51,490 bases of DNA. Origin: Tabrizicola_A sp044377735. GTDB taxonomy: Bacteria > Pseudomonadota > Alphaproteobacteria > Rhodobacterales > Rhodobacteraceae. This document shows, piece after piece, positions 32,911 through 40,680 of the stretch; within the stretch, counting starts at the first letter, position 1, and each line of letters starts with the position of its first letter. Location: positions 1-51,490 of the forward strand of contig JBILYK010000014.1 in NCBI GenBank assembly GCA_044377735.1, written 5' to 3'. The notes below the pieces were generated by a model. The model did no database searches, was not told the origin of the DNA, and saw nothing but the letters and a program-made list of their open reading frames with translations. The translations under genes were made by a program, and so were the position numbers.

Positions 32911-34159
32911 TCGTGCCGTCGCCAGTCACAAGATATTTGAAGCTGCACAGTTGCTCCGCCCCGACCGGCCCGCGCGCATGCAGCTTGCCCGTGGCAATGC
33001 CAATCTCGCCGCCCATGCCAAACTCACCCCCATCGGCGAACTGGGTGGAGGCGTTGCGGATCAGGATGGCGCTGTCGAGCCGTTCGAAAAAGCGCGCGGC
33101 TGTGGCGTCGTTTTCGGTCAGGATCGCCTCGGTATGATTGGATCCATAGCGGCGGATATGGGCGATGGCCGCATCAACCCCGTCGACCAGCTTTGCGGCG
33201 ATGATCTCGTCCAGAAACTCGCGGCCAAAGTCCTCTGGCGCGGCCTGCACCGTGCCGGGGATTGTCAGAAGCTCACCCTCGGTGCGCACCTCGACCCCGG
33301 CGGCCAGCAAGTCTTGAATCAGCACGGCCCCGTGTTTGGTGTAGAACTGCCAATCGATCAGCAAACATTCGGCCGCGCCGCAAACACCCGTGCGGCGGGT
33401 TTTCGCGTTCACAACCACGCGGCGGGCCTTTTCAAGATCGGCGTCGCGGTCGGCATAGACGTGGCAGATGCCTTCCAGATGCGCGAACACCGGCACGCGC
33501 GCCTCGGCCTGCACCAGGCTGACGAGCCCCTTGCCGCCGCGCGGCACGATGACGTCGATATAGGCCGTCGCGCGCAACATCTCGGCGACCATGGCGCGAT
33601 CACGGGTGGGGATCAGCTGAATTGCGGCCTGCGGCAGACCGGCTTCAAGCAGGCCTTGTTGCATGCAGGCGTGCAAGGCTTCCGAGGAATGAAAGCTTTC
33701 ACTGCCGCCGCGCAGGATCACGGCATTGCCGGCCTTGAGGCACAAGGCCCCGGCATCGGCGGTGACATTGGGGCGCGATTCATAGATGACCCCCACCACG
33801 CCCAATGGGGTGGCAACGCGCTGAATATGCAGGCCATTCGGGCGGGTCCATTCGTCCAGCACCCTGCCCACCGGATCGCGTTGATCGGCCACCTGACGCA
33901 GGCCATCGACAATGCCGCGCAGGCGGGTTTCGTTCAGCATCAGCCGGTCCAGCATGGCTGGCGACAGGCCCTTTTGGGTGCCGTATTCCATATCCAGCAC
34001 ATTGGCATCAAGGATTTCGTCGCGGCGCGCCCAGACCGCCGCCGCTGCCGCCTGAAGTGCGGCCGCCTTACGCTCGGACGAGGCGTAGGCCAGCTCTGCA
34101 GAAGCCGCGCGGGCGGCTGTACCGATCTCGGTCATCATTGCAAAATGTTCGTCACGCAT
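32900..34159 (-). CDS. proA: gamma-glutamyl phosphate reductase ProA
   Basis: A 419-residue NADPH-dependent enzyme of proline synthesis, reducing gamma-glutamyl phosphate to the semialdehyde. It has the aldehyde dehydrogenase-like layout: GVVGVIYESRPNVTADAGAL, the ILRGGSESFHS cofactor region, VPRGGKGLV and the active-site Cys in RRTGVCGAAECLL. The length is typical. The ATG at 34159 has GGAGA upstream; the ATG at 34138 is an inner alternative. It lies downstream of proB with a 90-nt gap that contains two strong hairpins. The 3' end overlaps chpT on the opposite strand. Confidence 0.96.
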   Translation of the reverse strand: MRDEHFAMMTEIGTAARAASAELAYASSERKAAALQAAAAAVWARRDEILDANVLDMEYGTQKGLSPAMLDRLMLNETRLRGIVDGLRQVADQRDPVGRVLDEWTRPNGLHIQRVATPLGVVGVIYESRPNVTADAGALCLKAGNAVILRGGSESFHSSEALHACMQQGLLEAGLPQAAIQLIPTRDRAMVAEMLRATAYIDVIVPRGGKGLVSLVQAEARVPVFAHLEGICHVYADRDADLEKARRVVVNAKTRRTGVCGAAECLLIDWQFYTKHGAVLIQDLLAAGVEVRTEGELLTIPGTVQAAPEDFGREFLDEIIAAKLVDGVDAAIAHIRRYGSNHTEAILTENDATAARFFERLDSAILIRNASTQFADGGEFGMGGEIGIATGKLHARGPVGAEQLCSFKYLVTGDGTIRT

Positions 34160-34178
34160 CCTGATCTCCGCCCGTATC

Positions 34179-34199
34179 CGGAGTTTAGCATAAACTCCG
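34179..34199 (-). promoter_or_regulatory. hairpin in the proA leader
   Basis: CGGAGTTTA-GCA-TAAACTCCG, a perfect 9-bp stem ending 20 nt before the proA start codon. No T-run follows. It could influence proA translation or mRNA processing. Confidence 0.5.
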
Positions 34200-34224
34200 C
34201 ATCATAAAATTGCCGTTTTCCAAA

Positions 34225-34246
34225 CCGATTTCTGCAAAGAAATTGG
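34225..34246 (-). terminator. hairpin just after the proB stop
   Basis: CCGATTTCT-GCAA-AGAAATTGG pairs over 9 bp including one wobble. It begins 4 nt past the proB stop on the minus strand. Only a short T stretch follows, so it may be a partial terminator or an mRNA-stabilising end. Confidence 0.45.
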
Positions 34247-34249
34247 CTC

Positions 34250-35365
34250 TCAGATCACCATATCGTCGCGATGCACCAAGGCCGCCCGGCCGGAATAGCC
34301 CAGGATTCCGGCAATATCGCCCGACCGATGCCCGGCAATCGCGCGGGCCTCATCAGCGGCATAGCCAGCCAACCCTTTGCCCAAGACATCGCCCTCTGGC
34401 GAAAGGATCGCCACCGGATCGCCCCGGCCAAAGCTGCCAGAAACCTGCGTAACACCCGCCGGCAGCAGGCTTTTGCCCGCTTTCAGCGCTGTCACCGCAC
34501 CTGCGTCCAGCCGCAATTCGCCGCGTGGCTTCATCGCGTTGATCCAGCGCTTGCGCGCTGCCTGCGGGTCGCCCTTGGGCAGGAACCATGTCCGGTTGGC
34601 CCCCCGCGCAAGCGCTTGCAAAGGGCGCGGGGTTGATCCCTCCATGATCGCCATCGCACAGCCTCCCGCCACGGCGGTTTTCGCTGCCAGAAGCTTGGTT
34701 TTCATGCCGCCCTTGGACATGCTTGAAATCGGATCACCCGCCATCGCCTCAATTTCAGGCGTGATTTTCGTCACGATGTCAAAGCGTTCGGCGGTCGGGT
34801 GTTCCTTCGGGTTGGCCGAATAGAACCCGTCCACATCCGAGAGCAAAATCAACTGATCCGCCCCGACCGTCACAGCGATTTGCGCGGCCAACCTGTCATT
34901 GTCGCCAAAGCGGATTTCATCAGTGGCCACAGTGTCGTTTTCATTGACGATGGGCACCACGCCCAGACCCAGCAGCGTTTCCATCGTGGCGCGGGAATTC
35001 AGATAGCGGCGGCGGTCCTCGGTATCCTCAAGCGTCACCAAAACTTGGCCGGTGGTGATGCCATGCGGTTGCAGCACCTCTTCATAGGCGCGCGCAAGGC
35101 GGATCTGGCCCACGGCGGCGGCGGCTTGCGATTGTTCCAACGTCAAGGGGCCATCGCCCAAGGCCAGCACCTTGCGGCCCAAGGCGATAGAGCCGGAGGA
35201 CACCAGCACCACATCGGTGCCGCGCAGCTTGGCCTCGGCCACATCCATGGCAAGGGCGGAAAGCCAGCCCTGTTTCAACCCAGTCATGCGGTCAACCAGC
35301 AAGGCCGAGCCGATCTTGATGACCAGACGTTTCGCCGCCGTCACATCGGGGGCAATCAGGGGCAT
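34250..35365 (-). CDS. proB: glutamate 5-kinase ProB
   Basis: A 371-residue enzyme of the first step of proline synthesis. The amino-acid-kinase domain starts RLVIKIGSALL, with VLVSSGSIALG, VPIVNENDTVA, FGDNDRLAAQIA and MSKGGMKTKLLAA as substrate and ATP motifs. A C-terminal PUA domain runs from about residue 275. ProB is normally feedback-inhibited by proline at the kinase domain. The ATG at 35365 overlaps the obgE stop as TAATG; a GTG 12 nt upstream is in frame but less likely. obgE-proB-proA is a common alphaproteobacterial order. Confidence 0.96.
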   Translation of the reverse strand: MPLIAPDVTAAKRLVIKIGSALLVDRMTGLKQGWLSALAMDVAEAKLRGTDVVLVSSGSIALGRKVLALGDGPLTLEQSQAAAAVGQIRLARAYEEVLQPHGITTGQVLVTLEDTEDRRRYLNSRATMETLLGLGVVPIVNENDTVATDEIRFGDNDRLAAQIAVTVGADQLILLSDVDGFYSANPKEHPTAERFDIVTKITPEIEAMAGDPISSMSKGGMKTKLLAAKTAVAGGCAMAIMEGSTPRPLQALARGANRTWFLPKGDPQAARKRWINAMKPRGELRLDAGAVTALKAGKSLLPAGVTQVSGSFGRGDPVAILSPEGDVLGKGLAGYAADEARAIAGHRSGDIAGILGYSGRAALVHRDDMVI

Positions 35366-36387
35366 TACGGCTGCCACGGTCCTGTCTCCACTTGGGGGGC
35401 CTCGCCTTCTATCGTGGCGTAAATCACGCGCAACACATCCTGCACGCCGCGCCCCGAGACGCCCGAAATCACCTGCACCGGCGCGCCGGAGGCCTTTTCC
35501 AAGGCGCGGCGGCGGTCGGAGATTTGCTTGGCATCCATCGCGTCCACCTTGTTCAACGCCACGATCCGGGGCTTGTCGCCCAGAACGTCGGAATAGGCCT
35601 CCAACTCATGAACGATGGTGCGGTAATCCTTGGTGACGCTGGACGATGTGCCATCGACCAGATGCAAAAGGACCTTGCAACGCTCGACATGGGCGAGGAA
35701 CTGGATGCCCAAGCCCCGTCCTTCGCTCGCCCCTTCGATCAGGCCGGGGATATCGGCCATGACGAATTCCTTGCCATCCACGCCCACCACGCCAAGGTTC
35801 GGCACTAGCGTGGTAAAGGGGTAATCTGCGATCTTGGGCCGCGCATTCGAGACGGCGGCCAGAAAGGTCGACTTGCCCGCATTGGGCAGACCCAAAAGCC
35901 CGGCATCCGCGATGAGTTTCAGCCGCAGCCAGATGGTGCGCTCGACGCCCTCTTGCCCCGGATTGGCCCGGTTCGGCGCGCGGTTGGTCGCCGACTTGAA
36001 CTGCAGGTTGCCCCAGCCACCATTGCCGCCTTTGGCAAGCAGCACCCGCTGGCCCGGTTCGGTCAGGTCTGCGATGACGGTTTCTTCATCCTCGTCCAGA
36101 ATCTCGGTTCCCAGCGGTACCTTCATCACGACGTCATCGCCGGTCTTGCCGGTGCGCTGGCTGCCCATGCCGGGCTGGCCGGATTTGGCAAAGAAATGCT
36201 GCTGGTAGCGGTAATCGATCAGCGTGTTCAGCCCATCAACCGCCTCAACCCAGACCGAACCGCCATGGCCGCCATCGCCGCCATCCGGCCCGCCAAACTC
36301 GATGAACTTCTCGCGCCGGAACGACACGCAGCCCGCCCCGCCGCCGCCCGAGCGGATATAGACTTTGGCAAGGTCAAGAAACTTCAT
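35365..36387 (-). CDS. obgE: GTPase ObgE/CgtA
   Basis: A protein of 340 residues. The glycine-rich Obg fold fills the first 158 residues (SGGGGAGCVSFRREKFIEFG and GGPDGGDGGHGGSVW). The G domain follows with G1 GLPNAGKST, G2 FTTL, G3 DIPGLIEGA and G4 NKVD. Obg GTPases bind the large ribosomal subunit, act in its late assembly and respond to ppGpp. It has only a short C-terminal tail. The ATG at 36387 (MKFLDLAKVYI) is the family start; the frame extends 60 nt upstream. Genes for L21 and L27, often neighbours of obg, lie about 2.6 kb upstream here, split by GNAT and RtcB-like genes. Confidence 0.97.
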   Translation of the reverse strand: MKFLDLAKVYIRSGGGGAGCVSFRREKFIEFGGPDGGDGGHGGSVWVEAVDGLNTLIDYRYQQHFFAKSGQPGMGSQRTGKTGDDVVMKVPLGTEILDEDEETVIADLTEPGQRVLLAKGGNGGWGNLQFKSATNRAPNRANPGQEGVERTIWLRLKLIADAGLLGLPNAGKSTFLAAVSNARPKIADYPFTTLVPNLGVVGVDGKEFVMADIPGLIEGASEGRGLGIQFLAHVERCKVLLHLVDGTSSSVTKDYRTIVHELEAYSDVLGDKPRIVALNKVDAMDAKQISDRRRALEKASGAPVQVISGVSGRGVQDVLRVIYATIEGEAPQVETGPWQP

Positions 36388-36475
36388 CGTATCATCTTTC
36401 GAAGGGATCGCCCGACAGGCGATAGAGGACAAAGCGCGGACTCTCAAGCGTTTCGCTTACAGTTCTTGCGCCTTT

Positions 36476-36485
36476 CCAAATACTC
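36476..36485 (-). repeat. GAGTATTTGG intergenic motif, copy 3
   Basis: CCAAATACTC on the plus strand, in the 174-nt gap between the GNAT gene and obgE. The sequence before it on plus, TTCTTGCGCCTTT, resembles the TTTCATCTTGG preceding copy 2. Confidence 0.45.
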
Positions 36486-36530
36486 ACCTTTACAACATTT
36501 GCCTCAAGCGCCCGCTGCGCCGGATGGCCT

Positions 36531-36560
36531 GCGAAGAGGCGCGTCAGCGCAACGATGAGC
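36531..36560. repeat. half copy of the palindromic element (copy C)
   Basis: GCGAAGAG, hairpin GCGC-GTCA-GCGC, then AACGATGAGC on plus, adjoining the GNAT stop codon. It matches the right half of copy A (GCGAAGAG-hairpin-ACGATGAGC) with a different hairpin sequence in the middle. Confidence 0.65.
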
Positions 36561-36561
36561 G

Positions 36562-37116
36562 TTACATCTTGCGGATATAGGTCCAGGTTGGCACCCGGGC
36601 ACCCCGCGCGACCGAAAACGTTTCAGCATCGCCCAGATATTCAAAGCCGCAGTTGGTCAGGACACGCGCCGATCCGGGGTTGTCTTGAAACACCTCGGCA
36701 AAGGTGGTGCGGTCGCCCAAGGGGTTTGCCGCGATCAGCGCCCTGACGGCCTCGGACGCGATACCGGTGTTCCACATCTGGGGGGCGACCCAAAAGCCGA
36801 TCTCGGACTGTCCCCCGCCTGATTTGCGGGCTTCCATCGGTTTCAGACTGATCACCCCCAAAAGTTCTGACAGACCCGTCGCCGCTCCGTCCATCGCCCA
36901 GATCGTGCCGCGGGTGTCGCCCGCCATGGCGCGAGAGACGAATGCCTCGGCGGCACCGGGTGGCAGGGGGTGGGGAATGGTGCGCGTGGCCTCGGCCACC
37001 CTTGCATCGCCTGCATAAAGCATCACCAGCCCCGCATCGGAAGGGCGCAGGGGTCGCAGGTGAAAGCGTCCGGCGGTGATCGGGGCGGGACCGTCTTGGC
37101 ACTGGTCAAACGTCAT
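36562..37116 (-). CDS. GNAT family N-acetyltransferase
   Basis: A 184-residue protein of the RimJ/RimL-like GNAT group. It opens with ITAGRFHLRPLRPSDAGLV, has a central strand ELLGVISL and the acceptor-side block IGFWVAPQMWNTGIASEAVR, where the acetyl-CoA pyrophosphate loop lies. It ends with FAEVFQDNPGSARVLTNCGF, the RimJ/L-type motif. It transfers acetyl from acetyl-CoA to an N-terminus or small amine; the substrate is not known. The frame extends 81 nt upstream, but AGGAGA sits at the right distance for the ATG at 37116. It lies between the RtcB-like gene and obgE. Confidence 0.88.
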   Translation of the reverse strand: MTFDQCQDGPAPITAGRFHLRPLRPSDAGLVMLYAGDARVAEATRTIPHPLPPGAAEAFVSRAMAGDTRGTIWAMDGAATGLSELLGVISLKPMEARKSGGGQSEIGFWVAPQMWNTGIASEAVRALIAANPLGDRTTFAEVFQDNPGSARVLTNCGFEYLGDAETFSVARGARVPTWTYIRKM

Positions 37117-37193
37117 GGCGTCTCTCCTGTAAAGTGCGCGAAACAGGCCGCCCCATGCGGGGATGACCGGGTGGATATGGGAAGAAACATGGG

Positions 37194-38612
37194 TCAATTT
37201 ACCCCTCCAGTGGTCTCAAAAACTACTTTGGCGGCGGCTTTGGCGGCCATCTGCTTGCGCCACGGCGCATCACGTTCCCAATCGCCTGCCATGATGCAGC
37301 CATAGGGGTGAATTTCATCCACCACATCTGCCAGATCAAAGTGACGCATTTGCGACCGAACCGTTTTCGCAGGCTTGTAGGCGCTGGGCAGTTCCGACAC
37401 GTCAATGTTGCCTGACCAGAACCGCGCATCGAGCCCTGCCGTTTCACGGGCGAAAACCTGCGCTTCGTCATGATCCCCCAAACCGCGTTTGTGCGCCGTG
37501 CGCGACAGGTTGCGCCCGGCCCCATGTGGGGCAAAACCAAGGTTCGACACGGTGGCTTCACCCCGGATCAGCAAAACAGGTTCGGCCATGTTCAACGGCA
37601 CGATCTGAACGCCCGCCGTGTCGGGCAGGAAATCGGCCGCCACCGGGGTTGCGCCCTTGGCGTGATAGAACAGGTCGTCCCGCTTGAAGACATAGTTGTG
37701 TTCGTTCCAGAACCGGTCCTTCATCTTGGCCCCTGCGCCGACCAAAGCCGCCTGATGAAGGGCGTTGTGGTTGGCTTTGGTCCATTTGCGGATCAGTTGC
37801 AGCGCCTCCCAATAGGCCACACCTTCCGGGCTATCCGCAGGAATCCACGCGTTGTCCTTCAGCGTTTCGGGCGACAGCGCCTTGCGGAACTTTTCAGCCA
37901 CCCGCATGCCCAGCGTGTAAAGCCCCGCCCCCGGCCCGCGAGAGCCGTGATGCGTGACCAGACAGACCGTGCCATTGGCAGCCGACCGCCCGACAAAGGC
38001 AAAGTGGTTGCCGTCGCCTTGGGTGCCCATATGTTCAATGGCTGCGCGGATGATCTTGTCATCGTTCAGGAACATGTTGGCGCGAAACGCATCCAACAGG
38101 CCCAACGACACCGTGAACCGCTTGCCGTTCGCGCGACCGCCGGGGCCAAAGTGGGTGGCCTCGTGCACGGCGTCCAGGACGGTTTTCGGATCAGCATCGG
38201 CAAACTCGGTCAACATGACCGAGCAACAGATGTCAGCCGAATGAAAGCCGGGGTGGATCGCGTTTTGGGTCACCACTACACCGCCCACGGGAATTGTGCC
38301 CGGCGCGCCTGCCGGGCAAGCGTCGGGCATCACAGCCCCCGCCCGCACCGTTGGCGTGCGCATCAGCGCGTCCATGCTGGCTGTCACCCGTGCGACGTTG
38401 TCGATCTCGGCCTCATCCTCTGCTTCAAGGTTCAGCGCGTAGGCTGGTCCCTTTTCTTGCAAAGGCAACTGTGCTGGGGGCAGGTTTGAGGCGACAAAGG
38501 CGCGCAGCGCCTCGCCCTCTAGCCCATTCGCGCGCACATGTTCCAGCGCTTCCCCAAGGTTGCGCCCTTGCGGAAAACCAAGATCCATCAAGTCTTTACC
38601 GGTGACAGTCAT
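37194..38612 (-). CDS. RtcB family protein (divergent subgroup)
   Basis: A 472-residue homolog of the RNA ligase RtcB, which joins 2',3'-cyclic phosphate or 3'-phosphate ends to 5'-OH ends using GTP and Mn. The segment IPVGGVVVTQNAIHPGFHSA, followed by DICCSVM, aligns with the DIGCGM metal site: the Asp and Cys ligands are kept but Gly becomes Cys and Ser. GDGNHF, THHGSRGPG, HAKGATP and the HGAGR block (with the guanylated His) are present. So the catalytic set looks intact in a divergent subgroup. No archease or RtcR gene is nearby. It sits between rpmA and the GNAT gene. Confidence 0.86.
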   Translation of the reverse strand: MTVTGKDLMDLGFPQGRNLGEALEHVRANGLEGEALRAFVASNLPPAQLPLQEKGPAYALNLEAEDEAEIDNVARVTASMDALMRTPTVRAGAVMPDACPAGAPGTIPVGGVVVTQNAIHPGFHSADICCSVMLTEFADADPKTVLDAVHEATHFGPGGRANGKRFTVSLGLLDAFRANMFLNDDKIIRAAIEHMGTQGDGNHFAFVGRSAANGTVCLVTHHGSRGPGAGLYTLGMRVAEKFRKALSPETLKDNAWIPADSPEGVAYWEALQLIRKWTKANHNALHQAALVGAGAKMKDRFWNEHNYVFKRDDLFYHAKGATPVAADFLPDTAGVQIVPLNMAEPVLLIRGEATVSNLGFAPHGAGRNLSRTAHKRGLGDHDEAQVFARETAGLDARFWSGNIDVSELPSAYKPAKTVRSQMRHFDLADVVDEIHPYGCIMAGDWERDAPWRKQMAAKAAAKVVFETTGGVN

Positions 38613-38682
38613 TTCCTTTTTCCAAACTTGTCTGCGGTTGAACCCGGGTTGCCCCGGGCAGGAAAGACCGGCCCAAATAGAA

Positions 38683-38712
38683 AAAGGGACCGGCCTTGCA
38701 GCCGATCCCTTT
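38683..38712 (-). terminator. rho-independent terminator of rplU-rpmA
   Basis: AAAGGGACCGGC and GCCGATCCCTTT form a 12-bp stem with one mismatch and loop CTTGCA. On the minus strand it runs into TTTTTC, 27 nt after the rpmA stop. A small GTTACA/TGTAAC hairpin lies between (38713-38730). Confidence 0.85.
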
Positions 38713-38739
38713 GTTACATGGTGGTGTAACGGCTTCGGC

Positions 38740-39009
38740 TTACTCTGCGGCCTCCGCCACTGGGAGAACCGAAATGAAGGTGCGTCCCTTCAGACCCTTC
38801 TTGAACGTCACCTTGCCTTCGACGGTTGCGAAGATGGTGTGGTCGCGGCCCATGCCGACGCCCATACCCGGGAACCATTCGGTGCCGCGCTGACGAACAA
38901 TGATGTTGCCCGGAATGGCCGCTTGGCCGCCGAACAGTTTGACGCCCAGACGACGGCCCGCGGAGTCGCGGCCGTTGCGTGAGGAGCCGCCTGCCTTTTT
39001 ATGTGCCAT
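38740..39009 (-). CDS. rpmA: 50S ribosomal protein L27
   Basis: An 89-residue ribosomal protein of the large subunit with the invariant start MAHKKAGGSSRNGRDSAGRR, which reaches toward the peptidyl transferase centre. GVKLFGGQAAIPGNIIVRQR and GMGVGMGRDHTIFA follow. The length is normal. It has no N-terminal extension of the kind cleaved in Firmicutes. It begins 15 nt after rplU and ends in a strong terminator, so rplU-rpmA form a compact unit. Confidence 0.98.
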   Translation of the reverse strand: MAHKKAGGSSRNGRDSAGRRLGVKLFGGQAAIPGNIIVRQRGTEWFPGMGVGMGRDHTIFATVEGKVTFKKGLKGRTFISVLPVAEAAE

Positions 39010-39024
39010 GGGGGTGTTCTCCTC

Positions 39025-39411
39025 TTACTTGGTTTCGTGCGCGGCGCGGCGGGCATCGGCGGTGCCGATTGCGGCCTTGACGCCCGACTTGTCTGCGCCT
39101 TTGGCCATGATCTCCGACACGCGGACCAGGGTCCACTTTTGACGGTGGCCTTTGGTGCGCTGCGACGAGTGCTTGCGGCGACGCTTCACAAAGTGAATGG
39201 TCTTTTCGCCCTTGATGTTGTCGATGACATCGGCCTGAACCGCTGCACCTGCCACCATCGGAGCGCCGACGGTGACGTTTTCACCGCCAACCATCAGAAT
39301 TTCGTTGAACTGGACTTTGTCTCCAGCAACGGCGTCAATCAGTTCGACGCGCAGGACGTCGCCCGCACGAACGGTATACTGCTTGCCACCGGTCTTCATG
39401 ACCGCAAACAT
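39025..39411 (-). CDS. rplU: 50S ribosomal protein L21
   Basis: A 128-residue ribosomal protein. MFAVMKTGGKQYTVRAGDVL is the standard start, IHFVKRRRKHSSQRTKGHRQ the RNA-binding core. A C-terminal extension of about 25 residues (MAKGADKSGVKAAIGTADA) is beyond the usual 103-residue bacterial length but occurs in alphaproteobacteria. The frame is open for 180 nt upstream, yet AAGGAA before the ATG at 39411 and the family start decide. The predicted promoter and a structured leader of about 145 nt precede it. Confidence 0.97.
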   Translation of the reverse strand: MFAVMKTGGKQYTVRAGDVLRVELIDAVAGDKVQFNEILMVGGENVTVGAPMVAGAAVQADVIDNIKGEKTIHFVKRRRKHSSQRTKGHRQKWTLVRVSEIMAKGADKSGVKAAIGTADARRAAHETK

Positions 39412-39528
39412 GGGTCGTTCCTTCTTTGTCAGCCGCGCCCTGTGGCCCCCCCTGATTTTGCAATCATCGGGTGTTCGTGGGTTTCCCCGCCTCGGACAGC
39501 GCGCCCCTTGAGGGACGTAATGAAAATT

Positions 39529-39563
39529 GCCCGCACAGATTCGCACCTGTCCGGGATGCGGGC
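39529..39563 (-). promoter_or_regulatory. stem-loop near the 5' end of the rplU leader
   Basis: GCCCGCA (39529-39535) and TGCGGGC (39557-39563) pair, with an inner ACAG/CTGT pairing. The leader from the predicted start near 39557 to the rplU ATG is about 145 nt with no gene, consistent with an autoregulatory ribosomal-protein leader. I know of no matching family by sight. Confidence 0.4.
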
Positions 39564-39591
39564 TTATCAGGGGATTGGCGCGCGCTGTCAA
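39564..39591 (-). promoter_or_regulatory. sigma-70 promoter of rplU-rpmA
   Basis: On the minus strand TTGACA (39591-39586) and TGATAA (39569-39564) are spaced 16 nt, a near-perfect consensus. It lies just beyond the galE stop. Confidence 0.75.
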
Positions 39592-39621
39592 GTCTGCGGT
39601 TTCCGCGCTGGCTTGGGGTGC

Positions 39622-40605
39622 TTACTTGGCAAAGCCCGGTTTTTTGCCCCAGTCATGGGCGTGGCGGATCATGTCGGCCAGATCCGGGTAGCGGGGCTTC
39701 CAGCCCAAGACCTCAACCGCGCGGGTCGAGCCTGACACCAGGGCCGCTGCATCGCCCGCGCGGCGCGGGCCTTCCACCACCGGCACTGCGCGGTTGGTCA
39801 CGGCGGTGGAGGCGGCAATCACCTCGCGCACCGAAAAGCCGCGGCCTGAGCCTAGGTTGAATTCCGCATTGCCCTTGCCGTCGAGAAGCCAGCCAAGGCC
39901 CAGGACATGGGCGTCGACCAGATCGCTGACATGCACATAGTCGCGCAGGCAGGTGCCGTCGGGCGTAGAATAATCATTGCCAAAAACCGTCATCGCGGGG
40001 CGACGGCCGTCGATGGCGTCCAGCATGAGGGGGATCAAATGGGTTTCAGGCCGGTGCTGTTCGCCAATCTCGCCCTCGGGGTCGGCGCCTGCGACGTTGA
40101 AATAGCGAAAGATCACCCTGTTCAGCCCGTGGGAGGCGGAGAAGTTGTTCAGCATATCTTCGATGGCGCGTTTTGAGGCGCCGTAGGAATTTATGGGGCG
40201 TTGCGCGGTGCTTTCGTCCAGAAGCACTCCGTCCTGATCGCCATAGGTGGCACAGGTGGAGGAGAACACGACGTTCGGACATCCGGCATCGAGGGCTGCC
40301 TCGATGAGGTTTAGGGCCGATCCGATGTTCACGCGCCAGTAGCGGCCCGGATCGGTCATGCTGTCGCCCACCAAAGACAGGGCGGCAAAGTGCATCACTG
40401 CGACGGGACGATAGTGGGCGAAGGCCGCGTCAAGATCGGCGCGGTTCATCAGATCGCCTTGAACGAAGGGGCCGAACTTGACGGCCTCGGCCCAGCCGGT
40501 CGAGAGATTGTCGAAGGCCACGGGCTGAAATCCCGCCCGCGCCAGTGCTTTGCAGGCATGGGCACCAATATAACCCGCGCCGCCGGTGACCAATACAGTC
40601 TGCAT
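39622..40605 (-). CDS. galE: UDP-glucose 4-epimerase GalE
   Basis: A 327-residue short-chain dehydrogenase fold. VLVTGGAGYIGAHACKAL binds NAD; VMHFAALSLVGDS and FSSTCATYGD follow, with the catalytic Ser/Thr region, and YGASK carries the Tyr-Lys pair. The C-terminal substrate part has FNLGSGRGFSVREVI. It interconverts UDP-glucose and UDP-galactose for surface polysaccharide. The frame extends 69 nt upstream; the ATG at 40605 (MQTVLVTGG) is the natural start. The neighbours are rplU and an RTX protein; with manC 5 kb away it suggests exopolysaccharide or LPS precursor supply. Confidence 0.95.
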   Translation of the reverse strand: MQTVLVTGGAGYIGAHACKALARAGFQPVAFDNLSTGWAEAVKFGPFVQGDLMNRADLDAAFAHYRPVAVMHFAALSLVGDSMTDPGRYWRVNIGSALNLIEAALDAGCPNVVFSSTCATYGDQDGVLLDESTAQRPINSYGASKRAIEDMLNNFSASHGLNRVIFRYFNVAGADPEGEIGEQHRPETHLIPLMLDAIDGRRPAMTVFGNDYSTPDGTCLRDYVHVSDLVDAHVLGLGWLLDGKGNAEFNLGSGRGFSVREVIAASTAVTNRAVPVVEGPRRAGDAAALVSGSTRAVEVLGWKPRYPDLADMIRHAHDWGKKPGFAK

Positions 40606-40680
40606 GGTGTTCACTGCCTTGAAAATGTGCTGCCCTGTTCTTGGCGCAAACCGGCCTGTGGGCGCAAGACGCAAGCGCGC

